This document shows positions 57,765 through 64,000 of a DNA stretch of 64,000 nt, one piece after another. The stretch covers positions 2,340,303 to 2,404,302 of the forward strand of contig NZ_CP060716.1 in the NCBI RefSeq assembly GCF_014396385.1, given 5' to 3'. The DNA is from Leucobacter denitrificans. Its GTDB lineage: Bacteria; Actinomycetota; Actinomycetes; Actinomycetales; Microbacteriaceae. Positions within the stretch are counted from its first letter, which is position 1. The number at the start of each line of letters is the position of its first letter. A program made the position numbers and the translations under genes. The notes under the pieces were generated by a model. That model was not told the DNA's origin, searched no databases, and worked only from the letters and a program-made list of their open reading frames with translations.

Positions 57765-59378
57765 TTGGCCTCAGCACTGCATCGCGCGAGCGCGATCATG
57801 GCGTCAGGCACGATGGTGTCGCGCGTGCTCGGCTTTGCGAAGAACATTTTGCTTGCCTTCGCCATCGGTGGGGTAATCTCGAAATCCGGAGACGCGTTCG
57901 CGAACGGCAATCAACTGCCGAATACCGTGTACATGCTGCTTGCTGGCGGCATGCTCAATGCGGTGCTGGTGCCGCAGATCGTCAAGGCTGCACAGAACAC
58001 AGACGGTGGGCGCGGCTACATAAACAAGGTACTCACCCTCGTCTCGACGGTGCTCGTTGTACTCACCGCGCTCATCATGCTTGCGGCGCCGGCAGTCGTG
58101 TGGATCTTTACGACAACTTGGCCCTCTGATCAGCGCGCGCTCGCAGTCGGGTTCGCCTACTGGTGTATTCCACAAATCGTGTTCTATGGGTTGTATACGG
58201 TGCTCGGCGAAGTGCTCAATGCGAAGAAGATCTTCGGGCCGTTCACCTGGGCGCCCGCACTCGCGAATGTTGTGGCGATCGTCGGCCTTGTCGTGTTTAT
58301 CGTCTTGTTCGGGTCCGACCCGAACGGGCTCCGCGCAGTGTCTGATTGGACCCCGACCTCGATCGGGGTGCTTGCGGGCACCGCAACGCTCGGAGTGGTC
58401 GCTCAAGCACTCATTCTTATCGTGCCATGGCGCAAGGCCGGTCTGTCATTCAGGCTCGACTTTAAATGGCGTGGTGTTGGACTTAGCCAGACGGGGCGAA
58501 TTGCAGGCTGGGGTCTTGCGACCGTTGTCGTAATGAACCTCGCGGGTATCGTGACGAGCAATGTCATCAACTCGGCATCTGGCGATGGTGTGTCGCTGCT
58601 CGCGATGCAAAATGCCTGGCTCGTGTTCATGCTGCCGCACTCGGTGATTGCGGTGTCACTCATCACCGCGTACTTTACTCAGCTTGCGGAACACGGGCAG
58701 AGTGGACAGCGCGACGCGTTTCGAGCGAGTTTTTCGAGTGCGTCGAGGCAGATCATGGTGCTCATGGTGTTCGCTGCGGCGGTGTTCTTTATGTCTGCCC
58801 GGTACGTGGCGCGCGTTATGAACATCGGTGCAGATGGTGAATTGGTCGATGCGTTCGCGAACGTTCTCATGGTCTATTCGATCGGTCTCGTTGCGTACAG
58901 CCTGATGTTCGTCGCGCAGCGTGCCTTTTACGCGGTTTCTGATGCGAAGACGCCGTTTTATTTCATGTCGGCTCAGTTGGTCGCGCTCGTTGTGCTCACA
59001 GTTCTCGCTATGGTCACCGTCGACAAATCGCTGCTTGGCGTCGTGTATGCAGGCATCTGGTCATTGACTACAATCGCCCAGATGTTCTTTGCGTTCTGGC
59101 TCCTCAAGCGGAAGATTGGGCATCTCGGTACTACCGAGCTCATCGCAACAGGTGTGCGCTGTATTGTCGCCATTGTGCCGGCTCTTCTTATTGGATTTAT
59201 CGTGATGTATCTGCTGAACAGCTTCGGTCCAGATGCCTCAGGTGCGCTAGAGGTAGTTCTCTCGATTGTCTACGCGCTGGTCGTGACGGGCTTCATGGGT
59301 CTTGCGTATCTCGGGGCGTTGCTCGTCATGAAGTCGCCAGAGGCACTTGCCATTACCTCGCGCTTGCGTCGCCGATGA
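57765..59378 (+). CDS. murJ: Murein biosynthesis integral membrane protein MurJ
   Basis: Lipid II flippase of the MOP/MVF superfamily, 537 residues with about 14 hydrophobic segments. The opening ASAIMASGTMVSRVLGFAKNILLAFAIG (key residues G, R and K of helix 1) and NGNQLPNTVYMLLAGGMLNAVLVPQIV are MurJ-typical. TTG 57765 was chosen because GAGAAGGAG lies 5-6 bases upstream. It ends without the pseudokinase domain known from mycobacterial MviN. Actinobacteria often keep murJ near the origin; a second copy elsewhere is possible. Confidence 0.92.
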   Translation: MASALHRASAIMASGTMVSRVLGFAKNILLAFAIGGVISKSGDAFANGNQLPNTVYMLLAGGMLNAVLVPQIVKAAQNTDGGRGYINKVLTLVSTVLVVLTALIMLAAPAVVWIFTTTWPSDQRALAVGFAYWCIPQIVFYGLYTVLGEVLNAKKIFGPFTWAPALANVVAIVGLVVFIVLFGSDPNGLRAVSDWTPTSIGVLAGTATLGVVAQALILIVPWRKAGLSFRLDFKWRGVGLSQTGRIAGWGLATVVVMNLAGIVTSNVINSASGDGVSLLAMQNAWLVFMLPHSVIAVSLITAYFTQLAEHGQSGQRDAFRASFSSASRQIMVLMVFAAAVFFMSARYVARVMNIGADGELVDAFANVLMVYSIGLVAYSLMFVAQRAFYAVSDAKTPFYFMSAQLVALVVLTVLAMVTVDKSLLGVVYAGIWSLTTIAQMFFAFWLLKRKIGHLGTTELIATGVRCIVAIVPALLIGFIVMYLLNSFGPDASGALEVVLSIVYALVVTGFMGLAYLGALLVMKSPEALAITSRLRRR

Positions 59379-59516
59379 TGATCCTCGCCCTCAGTCGATA
59401 TAGGGGCTTGCCCGGCGATTCGCCGTAAGTTTCACCTTCAACTGCTACGTTAGGTAAGTCGTGAAGCCGTCGGATAGATCCGCGGAATACTTCAAGAAAC
59501 GGGGAGTGAGAGTTCG

Positions 59517-60809
59517 ATGAGGGATGAACGGAAGGCGCCAGTACGTCGCCTGGGAATGCTCGCGCTAAGCGTTGTTGCGGTCGCGGGACTTCTCATCGGT
59601 TCACCGAACGCAATTTCTCCCTCGCACGCCATCACTTCGGATCTCCCCACGTGGGCTGATGTTGAGAAGGCGAAGCAGAATGAGGCCACCGCTGCGGCGC
59701 AGGTCAAAGAGATCGAAGCCTTACTCGTTCAGGTGCAGGCCGAGGTCGAGCGCACCCGCGCCGAGTCTGAAGCGGCAACCCAGGCACTTTTCGAAGCTGA
59801 GCAGGCGCTGTTCAAAGCACAAGAGCGCACCGAAGCACTCACTGAGCAGGCGAAACAGAGTCAGGCCGAGGCTGACGCCGCTTCCGAACAGGCGGCAGCG
59901 CTCGTTGCGCAGCTGTACCGTTCGGGTGGCGTGGATCGGAACGTCGAGATTTTCCTTGAATCCGATGAGACCGCTGCGGATCAACTGCTCGAGCGCCTTG
60001 CGCAGGTCGAAAAGGCCACCGAGCGCAACACGTCAATCGCGGACGAGGCAACGCGCGCAAAGAACACCGCAGAGACACTCGGAAAGTCTGCACAGGCAGC
60101 TCAGGACGAGCGCGACCGCCTGCGCGAAGAAGCTGACGCTCGCAAGGAGAAAGCCGTAGCGGCTGCAGCTGCAGCAAGCGAAGAACTTGCGAAACAAGAA
60201 GAGAACCAGGTCAAGCTTGAGACCCAGCTTGCTGCTCTCAAAGACGAGACAACTGAGACCACGAATGGTTACCAAGAGCGTCTGCGTCTCGAAGAAGAGG
60301 AGCGCCGCCGACAGGCTGAGGCCGCGGCAAAAGCTGCGGCTGAAGCTGCGGCTGAAGCAGCAGCGAACGCAGGCGGTGGCGGCGGCGGCGGCGGTGGCGG
60401 TGGTGGCGGCGGTCAAGTCGCTGGCGGGTGGCAGGTTCCGCTGTATAACTATTACGTGAGCGACTGGTGGGGAGCTAGCCGTGGTCACACAGGAGTAGAC
60501 CTCGCAGCACCGCAGGGAACACCAATTTATGCGGCTGCCTCTGGCACTGTCACGATGGCCGGGTGGTATGCACCGTGCTACGCGAACATGGTTGAAATTT
60601 CGCACGGCGGCGGTGTCGCTACGCGGTACGCGCACCAGATGAGTCAACCTATCGTGGGATACGGCCAGTGGGTGAACCGCGGTCAGATCATTGGATATGT
60701 TGGAACTACGGGATGTTCCACCGGACCGCACCTGCACTTTGAGGTCTACACCTACGGATACCCGATTGACCCTGCCGGGTTCTACGCGGCACGCGGCCTG
60801 CGTTTCTAG
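59517..60809 (+). CDS. Secreted coiled-coil M23 (LytM) metallopeptidase
   Basis: Extracellular peptidoglycan hydrolase or hydrolase activator of the EnvC/NlpD type. A signal peptide (about 10-37, LGMLALSVVAVAGLLIGSP) precedes a long Ala/Glu/Gln coiled coil (about 45-270), a run of 14 glycines (about 288-301), then the LytM domain with zinc ligands in SRGHTGVDLAAP (H and D) and TGPHLHFEVY (HxH). All ligands are kept, so catalysis is likely. The 138-bp upstream region has no gene. Its coiled coil makes it a candidate partner for FtsEX, not proven. Confidence 0.92.
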   Translation: MRDERKAPVRRLGMLALSVVAVAGLLIGSPNAISPSHAITSDLPTWADVEKAKQNEATAAAQVKEIEALLVQVQAEVERTRAESEAATQALFEAEQALFKAQERTEALTEQAKQSQAEADAASEQAAALVAQLYRSGGVDRNVEIFLESDETAADQLLERLAQVEKATERNTSIADEATRAKNTAETLGKSAQAAQDERDRLREEADARKEKAVAAAAAASEELAKQEENQVKLETQLAALKDETTETTNGYQERLRLEEEERRRQAEAAAKAAAEAAAEAAANAGGGGGGGGGGGGGGQVAGGWQVPLYNYYVSDWWGASRGHTGVDLAAPQGTPIYAAASGTVTMAGWYAPCYANMVEISHGGGVATRYAHQMSQPIVGYGQWVNRGQIIGYVGTTGCSTGPHLHFEVYTYGYPIDPAGFYAARGLRF

Positions 60810-60872
60810 GCTTCAGAACTAGCGTGTTCGGCCACGCCGACTAGACACGCCGACGTTGTCGGTGGCGGCTTG

Positions 60873-60878
60873 TACCGT
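60873..60878 (+). promoter_or_regulatory. Leaderless -10 element of ftsK
   Basis: TACCGT 6 bases before ATG 60885; no ribosome-binding site. Confidence 0.4.
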
Positions 60879-60884
60879 ATTCCT

Positions 60885-63746
60885 ATGGCCAAAAACGCTT
60901 CATCGCGCGGGGGCTCTGCACGATCCACCAAATCGCAGAGCACCCGATCGAAAGGTGCCGCGAAGTCGCGCAGCTCCTCCCGCACGTCTGCAACGACAAA
61001 GGTACTCGCGGTGGAGCAAGAGCACAGTGGTGTGGCGCGGGCCTGGTTTGGCTTAGCCCACGCAGTCGGCGCCGGAGCGCGCGCGTTCAGATCTGAACAA
61101 CTTGAGCCAGAAGCTCGTCGCGACGGCCTTCCCATGTTGCTCGTGCTGCTTGCGGTCGCCGGGGCCGTTGTTGAGTGGTTTCTCATCGGCAATACCGTGG
61201 CTACTCAGATCGATGCGTTCACGTTTGGCGGCCTATTTGGGCGCATCGCGTTTGGTCTGCCGATCATTATGGCTGGGTTTGCGCTCTGGTTGTTCAATAA
61301 CCCCTCAACAGTGAACGATAACCGTCGTATCGCGATTGGCCTGTTTCTTGCGCTTGCCAGTTCGTCTGGGCTCGCCCACGTGCTCGGCGGGTCGCCGAAG
61401 CCACGCGATGGCATGCCCGGCCTCGCTGAAGCAGGTGGGTTGCTCGGCTGGCTCTTTGGTGCACCCCTGATGCTCGCAACAGTGTGGGTTGCGGTTCCAG
61501 TGCTCTGCATCATCTTGATATTCTCCCTGTTGATCATCACGAAGACCCCTCCAGGTCGCATTGGTCGACGACTTCGTGAGGCATACGCGTATCTCTTTGG
61601 CGCTCAGCTGCCGGAAGAAGAACCTGCGCAAGCGGTCGACGTGAAAAGCTCCGATACGAACGAGCTATTTGACCACGCTGATGAGAAGACCGGTTCTTTG
61701 CCTTGGTGGCGACGAAACACGACCGGGCGTGAAGAAGACCCAGACTACGTGGCAGACCCTTCAGCGATCGCTGCCACGCTGTCCTCAGGGGAGTCGCAAG
61801 CAAAGGGCGCATTTGAATCCGCACTGGCTGAAGAAGCAGAGACAGACGTCTTCCCAGCTGACCTATTTGAGGGGCTTGAGGGTGTAGCGCAAGCTGCCGT
61901 CGGAACACATCATGGCTCGGGCCTGGGTGACGACTCTTACGACAGCTTTGCAAGCCCAGAGACCGACGGTGCTCCGGCCGCCGAGGACCGTGAGTTTTCG
62001 GTCGCACCTCCGCACAATCCTGCTGCCGCCGCAGCATATGCCCTGCCTTCAGACTCGATGCTCTCAGAGGGTGCAGCGCCCAAGACGCACAGTGAGGCCA
62101 ATGAGCAGATCATGGCCGCTGTGGCGCGCGTGTTCGAAGAGTTTAAAGTTGACGCGGTGGTTACCGGGTTCTCACGTGGCCCTACCGTGACGCAGTACGA
62201 GGTTGAACTCGGGCCCGGCGTGAAAGTTGAGAAGGTCACGGCCCTTTCACGAAACCTGTCGTATGCAGTTGCCTCAAATGAGGTGCGCATCCTGTCGCCA
62301 ATTCCTGGCAAGAGTGCAATTGGCATTGAGATCCCGAACAAAGATCGTGAAAACGTTGCTCTCGGTGACGTTCTTCGATCGACCAAGGCTCGGCGCAACG
62401 TCCATCCGATGACAATCGGTGTGGGCAAAGACGTGAAGGGTGAATTCGTACTTGCGAACCTCGCCAAGATGCCTCACCTGCTCGTTGCGGGCGCCACGGG
62501 CTCTGGTAAGTCAAGCTTCATCAACTCGATGATTACGAGCATCCTTATGCGCGCCACACCAACTGACGTGCGCATGGTGCTCGTCGATCCAAAACGGGTT
62601 GAGCTCACTGTGTACCAGGGTGTTCCTCACCTCATCACCCCAATCATCACCGCGCCGAAGAAGGCAGCAGAGGCGCTGCAGTGGGTCGTGAAAGAGATGG
62701 ATATGCGCTACGACGACCTCGCGTCGTTTGGGTTTCGGCATATCGATGACTTCAATGAAGCAGTGCGTGAAGGCTCGATTCAACTTCCTTCGGGCAGCGA
62801 GCGCGTGTTGAAGCCGTACCCGTACCTGCTCGTTGTCGTTGACGAGCTCGCAGACCTCATGCTGGTCGCGCCTCGAGATGTAGAAGACTCGATTCAGCGA
62901 ATCACTCAGCTTGCTCGTGCGGCCGGTATTCACCTCGTGCTTGCCACGCAGCGGCCTTCAGTCAATGTTGTTACCGGTGTGATCAAGTCGAATGTACCCA
63001 GCCGATACGCATTCGCAGTTGCCTCTGGAACCGACTCACGCGTGATCCTCGATGAGGTGGGCGCAGAGCGCCTCATCGGTCAGGGTGACGGGCTGCTGCT
63101 TCTGAACGGTGAATCCAGCCCGATGCGAGTACAGGGTGCTTGGGTCGACGAGAGTGAAATCGCTCGCGTTGTGAAGCACGTGAAGGCTCAGGCGCAGCCA
63201 GAGTATCGTGCAGACGTTGCGCAGGTCATCGAAAAGAAAGAGATCGACGCTGATATCGGTGACGATCTTGAGGTGCTCATTGCCGCGATTGAACTCGTGG
63301 TCGGATCGCAGTTCGGCTCGACCTCAATGCTGCAGCGCAAGCTGCGTGTTGGGTTTGCCAAGGCTGGGCGACTCATGGATCTCATGGAATCTCGAGACAT
63401 CGTCGGGCCTTCTGAAGGGTCGAAGGCACGAGACGTGCTGGTATCGCCCGAGCAGCTGCCAGAGGTTCTCGCTCGCATTCAAGGTCTCCCATCGGCGCAA
63501 CCCGCGTCAGCTCAGTCCGCACCCGCGCCTCAGGCCCAGGTAACACCTACTGCTCCAGTCTCACCAGCAGACGCACCGACAGACGTTATCTTGCCCGCAG
63601 GCGAACACTTCAAACAAACGAGTGGCGATTCGAGGTACGACGATCCACTTGCGAGGCGAGAGAACTCGGCGCCCGTCGCATACGACTACGGCGATGACGA
63701 TAGTGACGGTGACGAAGATGCGTGGCAACTCACCGGTCGCGACTAG
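60885..63746 (+). CDS. ftsK: DNA translocase FtsK
   Basis: Septal DNA pump that clears chromosome dimers at division, 953 residues from ATG 60885 (TTG 60870 would add 5). The N-terminus is basic, followed by four transmembrane helices (about 85-240), a long acidic/proline linker (about 250-410), then the RecA-like motor with Walker [10 protein letters not shown] (about 535), Walker [15 protein letters not shown] and the C-terminal gamma winged helix ([26 protein letters not shown]; split). A 90-residue Pro/Ala and acidic tail follows gamma. It is followed by pgsA, the common actinobacterial order. Confidence 0.96.
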   Translation: MAKNASSRGGSARSTKSQSTRSKGAAKSRSSSRTSATTKVLAVEQEHSGVARAWFGLAHAVGAGARAFRSEQLEPEARRDGLPMLLVLLAVAGAVVEWFLIGNTVATQIDAFTFGGLFGRIAFGLPIIMAGFALWLFNNPSTVNDNRRIAIGLFLALASSSGLAHVLGGSPKPRDGMPGLAEAGGLLGWLFGAPLMLATVWVAVPVLCIILIFSLLIITKTPPGRIGRRLREAYAYLFGAQLPEEEPAQAVDVKSSDTNELFDHADEKTGSLPWWRRNTTGREEDPDYVADPSAIAATLSSGESQAKGAFESALAEEAETDVFPADLFEGLEGVAQAAVGTHHGSGLGDDSYDSFASPETDGAPAAEDREFSVAPPHNPAAAAAYALPSDSMLSEGAAPKTHSEANEQIMAAVARVFEEFKVDAVVTGFSRGPTVTQYEVELGPGVKVEKVTALSRNLSYAVASNEVRILSPIPGKSAIGIEIPNKDRENVALGDVLRSTKARRNVHPMTIGVGKDVKGEFVLANLAKMPHLLVAGATGSGKSSFINSMITSILMRATPTDVRMVLVDPKRVELTVYQGVPHLITPIITAPKKAAEALQWVVKEMDMRYDDLASFGFRHIDDFNEAVREGSIQLPSGSERVLKPYPYLLVVVDELADLMLVAPRDVEDSIQRITQLARAAGIHLVLATQRPSVNVVTGVIKSNVPSRYAFAVASGTDSRVILDEVGAERLIGQGDGLLLLNGESSPMRVQGAWVDESEIARVVKHVKAQAQPEYRADVAQVIEKKEIDADIGDDLEVLIAAIELVVGSQFGSTSMLQRKLRVGFAKAGRLMDLMESRDIVGPSEGSKARDVLVSPEQLPEVLARIQGLPSAQPASAQSAPAPQAQVTPTAPVSPADAPTDVILPAGEHFKQTSGDSRYDDPLARRENSAPVAYDYGDDDSDGDEDAWQLTGRD

Positions 63747-63756
63747 CACTCAACGA

Positions 63757-63762
63757 TAGAGT
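63757..63762 (+). promoter_or_regulatory. Leaderless -10 element of pgsA
   Basis: TAGAGT 6 bases before ATG 63769. Confidence 0.4.
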
Positions 63763-63768
63763 GAGCGC

Positions 63769-64000
63769 ATGAACGGAGACGCTTCGGGAGTGACAAAGCC
63801 CAGCAATTGGAATGCGCCGAATATCATCACAGGGGTGCGCATTCTCGCAATGCCGTTCTTCCTCTGGATGCTGCTCGCATGGCCCGATCACGTTGGAATG
63901 CGCTGGGGGGCGACTGTATTTTTTGTCGTTGCGATCGCAACCGATGCGCTCGATGGCTACCTAGCGCGGTCGCGCGGGTTGATCACTGACCTCGGTAAGT
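63769..64000 (+). CDS. pgsA: CDP-diacylglycerol-glycerol-3-phosphate 3-phosphatidyltransferase (5' part)
   Basis: Membrane enzyme making phosphatidylglycerophosphate. Only 77 codons are inside the window and the frame is open to the edge. WNAPNIITGVRIL near residue 18, a transmembrane helix (about 27-45), a second (about 48-60) and the CDP-alcohol phosphotransferase signature start DALDGYLARSRGLITDLG (D-x2-D-G-x2-A-R) are visible. Position after ftsK supports PgsA. Confidence 0.9.
   Translation, partial: MNGDASGVTKPSNWNAPNIITGVRILAMPFFLWMLLAWPDHVGMRWGATVFFVVAIATDALDGYLARSRGLITDLGK

Noticed and set aside
59379-59516. c-di-AMP (ydaO-type) riboswitch upstream of the M23 hydrolase
   Set aside because: Such riboswitches often precede wall hydrolase genes in actinobacteria, but I could not find the conserved core in these 138 bases.

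Overview
This window is a piece of an actinobacterial chromosome of moderately high GC. Gene content and order (prfB-ftsE-ftsX-smpB-ssrA, ilvD-ilvB-ilvN-ilvC, pnp-M16 protease-dapB, thyA-dfrA-dapA-rnj, ftsK-pgsA), GTP-type PEP carboxykinase, many GTG/TTG starts and many apparently leaderless genes suggest the family Microbacteriaceae. The genus is not certain; Leucobacter or a relative is my guess. There is no phage, plasmid, transposase, CRISPR or rRNA. Nearly all of it is ordinary core and metabolic chromosome.

Layout. 1-6.4 kb: a RamB-type regulator (cut by the window edge) divergent from pckG, an unusual tRNA-Leu(UAA), and a coupled PLP-enzyme/FAD-oxidase pair. 6.4-8.2 kb: lemA-htpX followed by a 111-bp tandem repeat. 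8.2-16.3 kb: MFS exporter, aspA, a fumarylacetoacetase-family hydrolase, an FKBP, a purine permease, an inositol-phosphatase-like enzyme and amtB with a strong GlnR-like box. 16.6-23.3 kb: rpsO, then a polyamine locus (Lrp regulator and aminotransferase divergent from potD-potA-potB-potC). 23.4-31.9 kb: prfB, ftsEX, smpB, gap, tmRNA, hisN, tRNA-Lys, nhaA. 32.3-37.4 kb: branched-chain amino acid operon ilvD-B-N-C. 37.6-44.0 kb: SRPBCC protein plus phytoene-desaturase-like oxidoreductase, stand-alone NAD(P)H-hydrate dehydratase, membrane proteins of unknown function, and serA interrupted by a one-base frameshift. 44.3-64 kb: pnp, M16 peptidase, an orphan ATP-grasp enzyme, dapB, a TPR protein, an APC permease, thyA-dfrA, dapA, rnj, then a cell-envelope group (FemX-like ligase, MurJ, M23 peptidase), ftsK and the start of pgsA.

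How the genes fit together. Several groups form working modules: polyamine uptake and first-step catabolism with its regulator; lysine/diaminopimelate (dapA, dapB) and branched-chain amino acid synthesis; thymidylate and folate (thyA, dfrA); RNA turnover and rescue (pnp, rnj, smpB, ssrA, prfB); and division/wall assembly (ftsEX, femX-like, murJ, M23, ftsK).

Most notable signals beyond the gene list: (a) the 7-mer GATCCAC/GTGGATC occurs about 60 times on both strands in all reading frames, several times more than expected; (b) five GlnR-type half-sites at exact 11-bp spacing upstream of amtB; (c) a recurrent leaderless promoter layout, TANNNT followed by 6-7 bases and then ATG/GTG, at about 13 genes; (d) the 111-bp hairpin-rich tandem repeat after htpX; (e) the serA frameshift. 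I did not find a clear previously undescribed multi-gene system; (a) is the best candidate for something new.
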